Source of the DNA: Paraburkholderia hayleyella
GTDB taxonomy: Bacteria; Pseudomonadota; Gammaproteobacteria; Burkholderiales; Burkholderiaceae
DNA length: 64,000 nucleotides
Assembly (NCBI RefSeq): GCF_009455685.1
Contig: NZ_QPES01000001.1
Span: forward strand, 2,914,001 to 2,978,000
Direction of reading: 5' to 3'
Shown here one piece after another: positions 51,258 through 60,212 of this stretch; position 1 is the stretch's first letter; each line of letters starts with the position of its first letter. A program made the translations under genes and the position numbers. The notes beneath the pieces were generated by a model. That model searched no databases. It had not been told where the DNA came from and worked only from the letters and a program-made list of their open reading frames with translations.

Positions 51258-52121
51258 TCAGCAGGCCATCAATGCGTAATGCCCAGCGATACCGGCAAAG
51301 AGCGCACCGCCTAGCCAGTTGTTGTGACGAAACGCGGCGAAGCATGCCATCCGCTCCCGATGGCAAATCAAGGTGTAGTGATAGGCGGCGCATCCCAGCG
51401 CCGCCATCCAGCCCAGCCAGTACGGCCAGGTAAAGCGCAGCACCACGCCAAGCCCCGCGTAAATACCCAGCGTCGCGGCATAGCACAGCATCACGGCCAG
51501 CACATCGTGACGGCCGAACGTCAATGCCGAAGTACGGATGCCAATCTTGATGTCGTCATCGCGGTCGACCATCGCGTATTCGGTGTCATAGGCCACGGCC
51601 CAGAATACATTCGCCAGCAGCATCACCCACGCATAGGGCGGCACATGGTTTTGCACAGCCGCAAACGCCATCGGAATGCCAAAGCCAAAGGCAATACCAA
51701 GCCAGGCTTGGGGAATCGCCAGAAAGCGCTTGGTGAACGGATACGATCCCGCCACGAACAAAGCCGCAACCGACAGCATCTTCGTGAACCCATTGAGCGG
51801 CCAGATCAGCAGAAATGAAATGAGCGCCAGCACCAGCGCCACGGTAACGGCCTCCCATGCCTTGATCTGGCCTGAGGCCAAAGGACGGTTTGCGGTACGC
51901 TTGACGTGACGGTCGAAATCGCGGTCGGCATAATCATTGATCGCGCACCCGGCTGAACGCATGAGCACCGTACCCAGTACGAAAATCACCAGCAGCGACC
52001 ATGCGGGGCGGCCGTCCGATGCAATCCATAGTGCGTTGAGCGTTGGCCAAAGCAGCAGCAGGCTGCCAATCGGCTTGTCCATGCGAACAAGACGCAAGTA
52101 AAGCGGAAGTCGAGCGAACAT
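51258..52121 (-). CDS. ubiA: 4-hydroxybenzoate octaprenyltransferase
   Basis: 287 residues from MFARLPLYLRLVRMDKPIGSLLLLWP. The two Asp-rich Mg2+-binding motifs NDYADRDFD (about residues 63-71) and DTEYAMVDRDDD (about 180-191) lie among roughly eight hydrophobic helices. It attaches the polyprenyl tail to 4-hydroxybenzoate in ubiquinone synthesis at the inner membrane. The gene is convergent with proC and downstream of dps. Confidence 0.96.
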   Translation of the reverse strand: MFARLPLYLRLVRMDKPIGSLLLLWPTLNALWIASDGRPAWSLLVIFVLGTVLMRSAGCAINDYADRDFDRHVKRTANRPLASGQIKAWEAVTVALVLALISFLLIWPLNGFTKMLSVAALFVAGSYPFTKRFLAIPQAWLGIAFGFGIPMAFAAVQNHVPPYAWVMLLANVFWAVAYDTEYAMVDRDDDIKIGIRTSALTFGRHDVLAVMLCYAATLGIYAGLGVVLRFTWPYWLGWMAALGCAAYHYTLICHRERMACFAAFRHNNWLGGALFAGIAGHYALMAC

Positions 52122-52295
52122 GGCTAAACCCGAAGAGTCAGAAAAAGGGTGGCGCCATTTTAAAAGATTAGCGGGAACATACACAGGGCAAACGCTGCCG
52201 CGTCGAGCCGTGCCACCGCCGGCAAACATTCATTGAATCATGCGCGGTATCACCCTCAACCGTTCCAGGAAGAACTCGCACAAACACTACGGCAT

Positions 52296-52325
52296 AAAAA
52301 ATGCCCGCCAAAAACTGGCGGGCAT
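52296..52325 (-). terminator. Intrinsic terminator of dps
   Basis: ATGCCCGCCA (52301-52310) pairs with TGGCGGGCAT (52316-52325) around a five-base loop. On the minus strand five T residues follow the stem. It lies 28 bases after the dps stop. Confidence 0.85.
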
Positions 52326-52353
52326 GAATTGGTCTGTTTGCCTAGTGCGCGGC

Positions 52354-52845
52354 TCAGGCCAGCATCGAACGCAGCATCCATGCGGTTTTTTCATGCGTTT
52401 GCATGCGCTGCGTAAGCAGGTCAGCAGTCGGCTCATCATGGGCGGAATCGACCACAGGGAAAATCTGGCGCGCGGTCCGCACCACGGCTTCCTGACCCTC
52501 TACCAACTGCCGAATCATGTCTTCGGCTGCGGGCACGCCATCGGCTTCCGGAATCGACGATAACCGCGCAAATTCCTTGTAGCTGCCAGGCGCCGCCACA
52601 CCCAGTGCGCGAATGCGCTCGGCGATCAGATCAACCGCAGCGGCCAGTTCGGTGTATTGCGTCTCGAACATCAAGTGCAGCGTATTAAACATGGGCCCTT
52701 TCACATTCCAGTGAAAGTTGTGCGTCTTCAGATAGAGCGTGTAGGTGTCGGCAAGAAGGCGCGACAGGCCTTCTGCGATTTTCTTGCGGTCCTTGTCACT
52801 GATACCGATATTGACGTGCTGTACGGCTTCACTTTTTTTGGCCAT
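52354..52845 (-). CDS. dps: DNA starvation/stationary phase protection protein Dps
   Basis: 163 residues with AAAGGAG before the ATG. The ferroxidase site is visible in LYLKTHNFHWNVKGPMFNTLHLMFETQYTEL (His, His, Asp/Glu positions of Dps) with DLIAERIRALG. The N-terminal Lys-bearing MAKKSEAVQ may help DNA contact. Dps forms 12-mers that oxidise iron with peroxide and coat DNA. It lies downstream of oxyR on the same strand, and OxyR control of dps is established in E. coli; no clear OxyR box was defined here. Confidence 0.95.
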   Translation of the reverse strand: MAKKSEAVQHVNIGISDKDRKKIAEGLSRLLADTYTLYLKTHNFHWNVKGPMFNTLHLMFETQYTELAAAVDLIAERIRALGVAAPGSYKEFARLSSIPEADGVPAAEDMIRQLVEGQEAVVRTARQIFPVVDSAHDEPTADLLTQRMQTHEKTAWMLRSMLA

Positions 52846-53011
52846 GACGACTCCTTTGAAGAGTGATACGAACTGGCTGGGATGCTCTCACGGTACATGC
52901 ACCCGGTGAGCGCTCCAATGTGGTCCCGATGTGTCCTGCTGGACGCCCGACAGTTTAGCGGCTTTTGTGCAGTGCGGCGCCCGCTCCCGCCACCTGAATG
53001 CAGAGGAAAGC

Positions 53012-53173
53012 TCAGAAAGCGCCGAGCACGCGTGCGGGGTCAAGGGCGAACACGCCATAACCACTCACGACAAGCGCCAGCCCCAGCATTTGTTTTAACC
53101 GCACGCCGTGACAATAGTTGCAGCCGCCACCGGCTGAACCCGCGCAACCTTCGTCCCGTTTTCTCGCGGTCAT
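53012..53173 (-). CDS. Small Cys-rich membrane protein between oxyR and dps
   Basis: 53 residues from the ATG at 53173, with GGCGGAGG eight bases upstream, a near-perfect ribosome binding site. The N-terminal half is basic and then Cys/Gly-rich (CAGSAGGGCNYCHGVRLKQ), with three cysteines and a histidine in a pattern that could bind metal. One hydrophobic segment (MLGLALVVSGYGVFAL) follows and the end is LDPARVLGAF. I do not recognise the family. Position between the peroxide regulator and the iron-storage protein hints at metal or redox stress, but this is only context. Confidence 0.6.
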   Translation of the reverse strand: MTARKRDEGCAGSAGGGCNYCHGVRLKQMLGLALVVSGYGVFALDPARVLGAF

Positions 53174-53541
53174 GATGCTTACCTCCGCCTTCATCCTGCG
53201 TCACGCTGAACCCGCATCAAACAGCAGGAACAGCACGCCCGGCTGACTATATAGTCATCGCCTCTTCCCGATCAACGTAGCGGCCAATCGCGCCTGCCGC
53301 CGCATGGCGTCCTCCAGGTGGGCAACGTAGCCGGTAACGAAGCGGACAACGAAGCGGACAACTCATGGAGGCAACTATAACAAAACTATTGATTAATATG
53401 ATTTGATTAATTAAATCTATGCAATAGGTTTAAACAAAGGGATTAGACAAAGAAGTTTGTGCTGCTCATACCGGAACCGGAACAAACCAGACTACGCGCC
53501 TCTTTAGATGCAGTCTGGCGCCCGCACCACGACATCTCGCG
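53174..53541. other. Gene-free 368 nt with an AT-rich core between oxyR and the small Cys-rich gene
   Basis: Positions 53373-53460 are strikingly AT-rich compared with their surroundings and contain a direct repeat of TTGATTAAT (53390 region) and CTATGCAATAG. Read on the minus strand, TTGCAT with TATTAA at about 19 bases could be a promoter for the downstream small gene. No coding frame is credible. Confidence 0.4.
53487..53518 (-). terminator. Hairpin after oxyR
   Basis: CCAGACT (53487-53493) pairs with AGTCTGG (53512-53518). On the minus strand the stem is followed by TTTGTT. It lies 24 bases after the oxyR stop and is a plausible weak terminator. Confidence 0.4.
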
Positions 53542-54501
53542 CTAGCTCAGCGCCGCAGGCATATCGAGCTTTTGCACGCCTTGCAGATCACAAGCGGCAA
53601 TGGCCTCGCAAATCGCTTCAATAGCCGGCATCCGCGTGAAGCTCTTGCGCCAGGCCAGCACCACGCGTCGAATGGGCACGGGCTGGTCAAACGGCACATA
53701 GCTCAGCAAGCCAGCGTCCACGCCCGCCGCCTGCGGCTTGACCTCCTGAACCGACATGCGCGGCAACACGGTAATCCCCACGCCGCTGGCAACCATATGG
53801 CGGATGGTTTCGAGCGATGAGCCTTCAAACGTTTTCTGAATGCCATCGGCATTTTGCGAAAAGCGCATCAGCTCGGGGCAAACGCCCAGAACGTGATCTC
53901 GGAAGCAATGCCCACTGCCCAGCAAGAGCATCGTTTCGTGCTTAAGCTCGTCGGGGTCGATCTTCGCGCGCGTTTCCCAGGCGTGGCCGGCAGGCAGCGC
54001 CACCACGAAAGGCTCATCGTAAAGCGGGCGCTGCATCAGCCCTGTCTCAGGAAAAGGCAGCGCCATGATGGCCACGTCGATCTCGCCTTGCTTGAGGAGT
54101 TCGATCAGCTTCAGTGTGTAATTTTCCTGCAGCATCAGCGGCATTTGCGGCACGCGCTGAATCATCTGCTTGACCAGCGTCGGCAACAGATACGGCCCAA
54201 TCGTGTAGATCACGCCGAGGCGCAATGGCCCCATTAACGGGTCTTTACCCTGTTTGGCTATTTCCTTGATGGCCAGCGTCTGCTCCAGCACACGCTGGGC
54301 TTGCGTGACAATCTGCTCGCCGAGCGGCGTCACGCTCACTTCACTCGTGCCGCGCTCGAAAATCTGCACGTTGAGTTCATCTTCAAGCTTCTTGATGGCC
54401 ACCGATAACGTCGGCTGGCTAACAAAGCAGGCTTCCGCAGCGCGACCAAAATGCCGTTCGCGCGCCACCGCGACAATGTATTTCAGTTCAGTTAGCGTCA
54501 T
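53542..54501 (-). CDS. oxyR: Hydrogen peroxide-sensing regulator OxyR
   Basis: 319 residues from MTLTELKYIVAVARERHFGRAAEACFVSQPTLSVAIKKLE, a LysR-type winged helix. The effector domain keeps the redox pair in GHCFRDHVLGVCPE (two cysteines nine positions apart), which distinguishes OxyR from other LysR regulators. Oxidation to a disulfide activates peroxide defence genes. It lies upstream of the small Cys-rich gene and dps on the same strand. Confidence 0.96.
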   Translation of the reverse strand: MTLTELKYIVAVARERHFGRAAEACFVSQPTLSVAIKKLEDELNVQIFERGTSEVSVTPLGEQIVTQAQRVLEQTLAIKEIAKQGKDPLMGPLRLGVIYTIGPYLLPTLVKQMIQRVPQMPLMLQENYTLKLIELLKQGEIDVAIMALPFPETGLMQRPLYDEPFVVALPAGHAWETRAKIDPDELKHETMLLLGSGHCFRDHVLGVCPELMRFSQNADGIQKTFEGSSLETIRHMVASGVGITVLPRMSVQEVKPQAAGVDAGLLSYVPFDQPVPIRRVVLAWRKSFTRMPAIEAICEAIAACDLQGVQKLDMPAALS

Positions 54502-54610
54502 AGGGGGATCAATCAGTTTATGAATTCGATAGGTTTCTGTTATACACCCATGCCAGAACTTCGCCAACCCATTGCCCACCGGGGCTTCCGTTTATCTCAT
54601 AAATAATTCG

Positions 54611-56893
54611 CTAGGCTTTCAGATACTGTTCGCGCACGCCGAGCCAGCGCGCCAGATGCTGTGCTGCCACCTCGGGCCACGCTTCGAGCAAATGGGCCGC
54701 GGCCTCGCGGGCAGGCTCGATCAGCCAGCCGTCCTGTTCAAGACTGGCGAAGCGCAACATCGCCTCGCCCGACTGACGCGCGCCGAGAAACTCGCCGGGG
54801 CCACGAATTTCAAGGTCACGGCGGGCGATCTCGAAACCATCGGTAGTTTCACGCATCGTTTTCAGCCGTGCCCGGGCAGCCTGCGACAACGGCCCGCTGT
54901 AGAGCAGCACACACGCCGAGGCCGCGCTGCCGCGCCCCACGCGGCCACGCAACTGATGCAACTGGGCCAGCCCAAAGCGCTCGGCATGCTCGATGACCAT
55001 CAGCGAGGCATTGGGCACATCCACCCCGACTTCGATGACCGTCGTCGCCACCAGCAACTGCACTTCGTTGCGCGTGAAAGCGTCCATCACCGCGGCTTTT
55101 TCAGCGTTTGCCAAGCGGCCATGCACCAGACCAACGTTCAGTTCGGGCAAGGCCGCGCGCAGTGTTTCACAGGTTTCGACGGCGGTTTGCAACTGCAGCG
55201 TCTCGCTTTCCTCGATGAGCGGACATACCCAGTAGACCTGACGGCCCGTGAGCGCGGCCTCTCGCACCCGGCCAATCACCTCGTCGCGGCGCGCGTCGGC
55301 AATCAGCTTGGTCACGACCGGCGTGCGGCCCGGCGGCAACTCGTCAATCGTCGAAATATCGAGATCGGCGTAATAAGTCATGGCCAACGTGCGCGGAATC
55401 GGCGTGGCCGACATCATCAGTTGATGCGGCTGAAAATCCTGCGCGCCAGCCGCCGCATGGTGCGCCTTGGCGCGCAACGCCAGCCGCTGTTCGACGCCGA
55501 AGCGGTGCTGCTCATCGACAATCACCAGCCCCAGACGCGCGAATTCGACGCTCTCCTGAATCATGGCGTGCGTGCCAATCACCAGTTGAGCCGTGCCCAG
55601 GGCCGCGGCTTCCAGCGCGGCGCGCTTGTCGCGCGCTTTCAGACTGCCCGCCAGCCAGGCCACTCCGATACCCAGCGGCTCCAGCCAGCCGCGCAGCTTG
55701 CGCGCGTGCTGCTCGGCCAGGATTTCGGTCGGCGCCATCAAGGCCGCCTGATACCCCGCGTCGATCGCCTGCGCGGCGGCGAGCGCGGCCACCACGGTTT
55801 TGCCACTGCCCACGTCTCCTTGCAACAGACGCTGCATCGGATGCGCCAACGTCAGGTCATAGGCGATCTCATCGCGCACCCGCGCTTGCGCGGCGGTCAA
55901 CGCAAACGGCAACGCCCGCGCCAGACGCCCCACCAGCGACGCCGCATCATCCGCCGCACAGCGTGGCATCGCGGGCGCCGCGCGCAGGCGGCGCGCATCG
56001 TGGGCGCGCTTGAGCGACATCTGCTGCGCCAGCAACTCTTCGAACTTGATCCGCGACCACGCCGGATGCGTACCGTCGATCAGCGCCGTATCGTCCTGAT
56101 CAGCGCTGGGGTGATGCAACGTATGCACCGCCTCGAGCAGCGGCGGCAAGCCGAGCGGCGCCAGATACGTCTGCGTCACCGCAGGCGGCAGCAGCTCAGG
56201 CAGCGCGGTACGCGCCAGCGCGTTGTCGATGGCACGGCGCAAATACGCCTGGGACACGCCCGCCGTGGCGGGGTACACCGGCGTCAACGCTTGTGGCAGG
56301 GGGGTGTCTTCATCGATGACTCGCACAGCCGGATGCACCATCTCGATGCCAAAGAAGCCGCCACGCACGTCGCCGCGTACGCGCAAGCGGGTGCCCGGCG
56401 CCATCTGCGTAACCTGGGAGCCGTAAAAATTAAGAAAGCGCAGTATCAGTTCGCCACCGATGCCGTCTTTGCCCTCGCCACTGCGAGCATCACGCAGTTT
56501 CACCAGCAACTGGCGACGAGGGCGATACGTGATTTCGTTGTCGAAAACCACGCCTTCGGTTTGCGCGAGCTCACCAGGAAGCAGCTCGGCGAGCGGGATG
56601 AGTGTCGTTTCGTCCTCGTAACGCATGGGCAGGTGCAGCACGAGGTCGATATCGCGCGTGAGGCCTAGCCGCGCGAGTTTGTCCGCGGTTTTGAGCGGGG
56701 CTGATGGGGGCTTTTTTGCCGCCTTCGCTTCTTTGACGGCTTTCGCCTTTTTTATTGTTGCGCCCGCGCCAGGCTGACCGGAGTTTTCGGTTGGCGCATC
56801 GGTTGGCGCATCGGTTGGCGCATCGGTTGGCGCATCGGTTGGCGCATCGGTTGGCGCATCGGTTGGCAAATGAGGGGAATCAGGCAAAGGCAT
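54611..56893 (-). CDS. recG: ATP-dependent DNA helicase RecG
   Basis: 760 residues from the ATG at 56893. After a variable N-terminus of about 60 residues come the wedge domain (OB-fold, VKLRDARSGEG, RLRVRGDVRGG) and the helicase motifs: RLLQGDVGSGKTVVA (motif I), MAPTEILAEQHAR, VIVDEQHRFGVEQR (DExH), MSATPIPRTLAMT, VGVDVPNASLMVIEHAERFGLAQLHQLRGRVGRG. RecG remodels stalled forks and R-loops. The N-terminus contains TDAP repeated six times, encoded by a perfect 12-bp tandem repeat, unusual for the family. The gene is divergent from queA. Confidence 0.96.
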   Translation of the reverse strand: MPLPDSPHLPTDAPTDAPTDAPTDAPTDAPTDAPTENSGQPGAGATIKKAKAVKEAKAAKKPPSAPLKTADKLARLGLTRDIDLVLHLPMRYEDETTLIPLAELLPGELAQTEGVVFDNEITYRPRRQLLVKLRDARSGEGKDGIGGELILRFLNFYGSQVTQMAPGTRLRVRGDVRGGFFGIEMVHPAVRVIDEDTPLPQALTPVYPATAGVSQAYLRRAIDNALARTALPELLPPAVTQTYLAPLGLPPLLEAVHTLHHPSADQDDTALIDGTHPAWSRIKFEELLAQQMSLKRAHDARRLRAAPAMPRCAADDAASLVGRLARALPFALTAAQARVRDEIAYDLTLAHPMQRLLQGDVGSGKTVVAALAAAQAIDAGYQAALMAPTEILAEQHARKLRGWLEPLGIGVAWLAGSLKARDKRAALEAAALGTAQLVIGTHAMIQESVEFARLGLVIVDEQHRFGVEQRLALRAKAHHAAAGAQDFQPHQLMMSATPIPRTLAMTYYADLDISTIDELPPGRTPVVTKLIADARRDEVIGRVREAALTGRQVYWVCPLIEESETLQLQTAVETCETLRAALPELNVGLVHGRLANAEKAAVMDAFTRNEVQLLVATTVIEVGVDVPNASLMVIEHAERFGLAQLHQLRGRVGRGSAASACVLLYSGPLSQAARARLKTMRETTDGFEIARRDLEIRGPGEFLGARQSGEAMLRFASLEQDGWLIEPAREAAAHLLEAWPEVAAQHLARWLGVREQYLKA
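56789..56860 (-). repeat. Six perfect 12-bp tandem units inside recG
   Basis: The unit GGTTGGCGCATC (plus strand) occurs six times without change and is followed by a diverged seventh. On the coding strand each unit gives Thr-Asp-Ala-Pro. The unit length keeps the frame, so copy-number change alters only the length of the N-terminal tail. Confidence 0.95.
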
Positions 56894-57067
56894 GAGAAGC
56901 TTCGCAAGTACAATGTCGGCTTGTTTCAGGGAAAGGCGCAATCTGCCCGCATACGGCTGGCAAGGCCGCTACAGCGCCCCGCCATCATAGCCGCTCGCCG
57001 TCCTCCCCCTGTCCAGCCTGGGTTTTCCTCTCCAATTCTTGCTTGCTGCACCTGGCAGCCTTTTCGC

Positions 57068-58132
57068 ATGCTCACGCTTTCTGATTTCGATTTCGCGCTG
57101 CCCCCTGAGCTCATCGCGCAAACAGCCCTGCCCGAACGCAGCGCGAGCCGTCTGCTGGAAGTCGCCCACGAAGACAAGGACAAGGGCCAGACCACCCGGC
57201 TCATCGACCGCCGTTTTGCCGATTTGCCTCACTGCCTCGAACCCGGCGACCTGCTGGTATTCAACGACACCAAAGTGCTCAAGGCGCGCCTGCTCGGCCA
57301 GAAAGCCAGCGGCGGCAAAATCGAGGTGCTGGTCGAGCGGCTCACCGGCGAATGCACTGCGCTCGTGCAAATTCGCGCCAGCAAAAGCCCGGCGCCTGGC
57401 AGCACGCTGCGCCTGGCCGATGCCTTCAACGTGACGGTAGGAGAACGGGTCGAGCCGTTTTACACGCTGCATTTCCCGCGTGCCTGCCTGCCCCTGATCG
57501 AACAGTACGGCCGCCTGCCACTACCGCCCTATATCGCGCACGACCCTAACGCCGTCGATGAAACCCGCTATCAGACGGTCTTCGCGCAAAATCCCGGCGC
57601 CGTCGCCGCGCCCACGGCGGGCCTGCATTTCGATTCGGCCCTGCTCGATCAGCTGGACGCACGCGGGGTGAAGCGCGCCACGCTCACGCTGCATGTCGGC
57701 GCCGGAACCTTCCAGCCCGTTCGCACCGAAAACCTGGCGGAACACACCATGCACAGCGAGTGGTACCAGTTGCCCGCTGCGCTCGTCGACCAGATCGCGG
57801 CCACGCGCGCGCGCGGCAAGCGCGTGATCGCAGTCGGCACCACGGCGATGCGAGCGCTCGAAGCGGCCGCCCGCGATGCCGAAGCTGCAGGTCACCCCCT
57901 CGCCGCCACAAGCGCCGAGACCACTATTTTCATCACGCCAGGCTATCGCTTCCGTGTGGTGGACCGGCTGGTCACCAACTTCCATTTGCCGAAATCGACC
58001 TTGCTCATGCTGGTGTCCGCGTTTGCGGGCGTCGAGCCGATTCGTGCGGCCTACCGGCATGCCATTGCCGGGCGTTACCGCTTTTTCAGCTACGGCGATG
58101 CCATGCTGCTGACCCGTGCCGAAGGCGCCTGA
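57068..58132 (+). CDS. queA: tRNA preQ1(34) S-adenosylmethionine ribosyltransferase-isomerase
   Basis: 354 residues from MLTLSDFDFALPPELIAQTALPERSASRLL. VFNDTKVLKARLLGQKASGGKIEVLVERL, AAPTAGLHFD, LHVGAGTFQPVR, HSEWYQLP and NFHLPKSTLLMLVSAFAG are QueA blocks. It moves the ribosyl of S-adenosylmethionine onto preQ1 in tRNA to make epoxyqueuosine. It is followed by tgt, yajC and secDF in the order known from E. coli. Confidence 0.97.
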   Translation: MLTLSDFDFALPPELIAQTALPERSASRLLEVAHEDKDKGQTTRLIDRRFADLPHCLEPGDLLVFNDTKVLKARLLGQKASGGKIEVLVERLTGECTALVQIRASKSPAPGSTLRLADAFNVTVGERVEPFYTLHFPRACLPLIEQYGRLPLPPYIAHDPNAVDETRYQTVFAQNPGAVAAPTAGLHFDSALLDQLDARGVKRATLTLHVGAGTFQPVRTENLAEHTMHSEWYQLPAALVDQIAATRARGKRVIAVGTTAMRALEAAARDAEAAGHPLAATSAETTIFITPGYRFRVVDRLVTNFHLPKSTLLMLVSAFAGVEPIRAAYRHAIAGRYRFFSYGDAMLLTRAEGA

Positions 58133-58248
58133 CGGTCTGGCATATTGGTTGCCCCCGCCGTCTGGTTCAACCTCGCCACGCCCCCTCAACAATTTTTCAA
58201 TTTCAACATTTGCGCCGGACTGTTTTCCGGTGGCACAGGATCTCTTCG

Positions 58249-59433
58249 ATGACCGATGCTTTTATTCCCGCCCCAGCCCCTGAGCACCCGCCCACCCCGG
58301 ATGGCCTGCATTTCCAGCTACTCACCACCGATGGCCAGGCCCGGCGCGGACGGCTGACGCTCAACCACGGCGTAGTCGAAACCCCCATCTTCATGCCCGT
58401 CGGCACCTACGGCACGGTCAAGGCGATCCAGCCGCGCGAGCTCGAAGAAATCCACGCGCAAATCATCCTCGGCAACACCTTCCATTTATGGCTGCGCCCC
58501 GGTCTCGACACCATCGCCGCTCATGGCGGCCTGCATGGCTTCATGGGCTGGAAGCGTCCGATCCTGACGGATTCAGGCGGCTTCCAGGTATTTTCGCTAG
58601 GCGAGCTACGCAAAATCACCGAGGAAGGCGTGACCTTCGCTTCGCCTATCAATGGCGACAAACTCTTTTTGTCGCCTGAAATTTCGATGCAGATCCAGAA
58701 GGTGCTGAATTCGGACATCGTGATGCAGTTCGATGAATGCACCCCCTACGCCACCCACAACATTCCGACATCGCACGATGAGGCGGCAGCCTCGATGCGC
58801 ATGTCGATGCGCTGGGCGGCGCGCTCCATCGACCAGTTCCAGCAGTTGGGCAACCCCAATGCGCTGTTTGGCATTGTTCAGGGAGGCATGTTCGAGGATT
58901 TGCGCGACGAATCGCTAGCGGGGCTGGCGCAGATGGATTTTCACGGGCTGGCGATTGGCGGGCTGTCGGTCGGCGAGCCCAAGGAAGACATGATGCGGGT
59001 ACTCAATTACATCGGCCCGAAGCTGCCCGCGCACAAACCGCATTACCTGATGGGCGTCGGCACCCCGGAAGACCTGGTGGCGGGCGTGGCGGCAGGCATC
59101 GACATGTTCGACTGCGTGATGCCCACGCGCAATGCGCGCAATGGCTGGCTGTTCACCCGCTTTGGCGATATCAAGATTCGCAACGCCGCGCACAAGCACT
59201 CGCTGCGTCCGCTCGATGAACAATGTGGCTGCTATACCTGCCGCAACTTCACGCGCGGCTATCTGCATCATCTGCACCGGGTAGGAGAAATTCTGGGCGC
59301 GCAACTCAATACGATCCACAACCTGCACTATTACCTCGAACTGATGGCACAAGTGCGCGAGGCTATCGAAACCCACCAGTTCGAGGCATTCCGTCAGCGC
59401 TTTCATACCGACCGCTCGCGCGGCATCGATTAG
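58249..59433 (+). CDS. tgt: Queuine/preQ1 tRNA-guanine transglycosylase
   Basis: 394 residues from the ATG at 58249 with CAGGA upstream. FMPVGTYGTVKAI, ILTDSGGFQVFSLGELRKI with the active Asp, MQFDECTPY, GIVQGGMFEDLR, GLSVGEPKEDM, MPTRNARNGWLFT with the nucleophilic Asp just before (MFDCVMPTRNA), and the zinc site CGCYTCRNFTRGYL are all present. It exchanges guanine 34 of GUN-anticodon tRNAs for preQ1, the step before QueA. Confidence 0.97.
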   Translation: MTDAFIPAPAPEHPPTPDGLHFQLLTTDGQARRGRLTLNHGVVETPIFMPVGTYGTVKAIQPRELEEIHAQIILGNTFHLWLRPGLDTIAAHGGLHGFMGWKRPILTDSGGFQVFSLGELRKITEEGVTFASPINGDKLFLSPEISMQIQKVLNSDIVMQFDECTPYATHNIPTSHDEAAASMRMSMRWAARSIDQFQQLGNPNALFGIVQGGMFEDLRDESLAGLAQMDFHGLAIGGLSVGEPKEDMMRVLNYIGPKLPAHKPHYLMGVGTPEDLVAGVAAGIDMFDCVMPTRNARNGWLFTRFGDIKIRNAAHKHSLRPLDEQCGCYTCRNFTRGYLHHLHRVGEILGAQLNTIHNLHYYLELMAQVREAIETHQFEAFRQRFHTDRSRGID

Positions 59434-59735
59434 CCAGCGTGATCTCCCGGCGCGCCTCGCAAAGCTTCAGGCGGTGCCACGCACGGTGCGAATGCGAGGC
59501 AAACGCAAGACAAATGCGAGGCAAATGCAGCGCCATTCGAGGCGCGCGACACACCAGGCGAGACACTCACGCTTTACAATCTGCTTTCGTTTTTGCGGTG
59601 CTACTCAGAAAATATGTGTGATGGCGCTTTTAAACGCTTGATCGCAAAGCCCATTTTTGGCAGCCGTCGCAGAAAACGCCGGTGGTAGAATGACCGGCTA
59701 AATTTTTTTGATCGTCAATAAACGGAGAGACCAAC
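59434..59735. other. 302-nt spacer between tgt and yajC
   Basis: It contains three imperfect 11-bp direct units (GAGGCAAACGC, AAGACAAATGC, GAGGCAAATGC, about 59495-59527) and, near yajC, a hairpin with a T run and a TAGAAT box. No coding frame is convincing, though the overlapping frame from tgt remains open for a while in another phase. Confidence 0.4.
59678..59709 (+). terminator. Short hairpin with T run ahead of yajC
   Basis: GCCGGT (59678-59683) pairs with ACCGGC (59693-59698) and seven T residues end at 59709. The stem is only six pairs. It may end or attenuate tgt read-through; TAGAAT in the loop could alternatively be the -10 box of the yajC-secDF promoter. Confidence 0.45.
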
Positions 59736-60065
59736 GTGTCGTTCATTTCAAATGCCTACGCACAAGGCGCAGCAGCAGGCGGTGTCGAATCAAGCCTGAT
59801 GAGCTTTTTGCCTTTTATCGCCATGTTTGCGATTTTGTACTTCATCATGATTCGCCCCCAGATGAAGCGCCAGAAAGAACATCGCAACATGCTTGCCGCC
59901 ATGGCCAAAGGCGATGAAGTCGTGACGAACGGCGGCATGCTAGGCAAGGTGACCAAGGTTGGCGAAGCGTATGTCAGCATCGAAATCACCGAAGGCACTG
60001 AAATCACCGTGCAAAAGGGTGCTGTCACCACGATTCTCCCGAAAGGCACGATCAAGTCCCTGTAA
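59736..60065 (+). CDS. yajC: Preprotein translocase subunit YajC
   Basis: 109 residues from a GTG with GGAGAG upstream. One transmembrane helix (LMSFLPFIAMFAILYFIMI) is followed by RPQMKRQKEHRNMLAAMAKGDEVVTNGGMLGKV, the YajC signature, and a small cytoplasmic beta domain. YajC associates with SecDF and SecYEG in the inner membrane. It heads yajC-secD-secF. Confidence 0.96.
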   Translation: MSFISNAYAQGAAAGGVESSLMSFLPFIAMFAILYFIMIRPQMKRQKEHRNMLAAMAKGDEVVTNGGMLGKVTKVGEAYVSIEITEGTEITVQKGAVTTILPKGTIKSL

Positions 60066-60212
60066 CACCCCCCGCTGTCCGGCGCGGCGGCCATGGCTGC
60101 CGCAGCGGCTGTTTTGCCCTTGCCATGGCGGGCGTCTCGCCTGCTGCATGGCTAGCCGCCCGGCGCCGGACACATCGCTTTCCCTAGCCAACCTTCCCGT
60201 TGGACCCTCTTC

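Noticed and set aside
54572..56668. A 698-codon open frame on the plus strand opposite recG
   Set aside because: It is Arg/Gln/His-rich with no recognisable domain and mirrors recG, whose motifs are complete; GC-rich genes commonly leave the opposite strand open.
56789..56860. CRISPR-like array
   Set aside because: Units are 12 bp without spacers and lie in frame inside recG; this is a coding minisatellite.
59678..59709. Second leader-type attenuator before yajC
   Set aside because: The hairpin has a short stem and there is no leader ORF with biased codons ahead of it.
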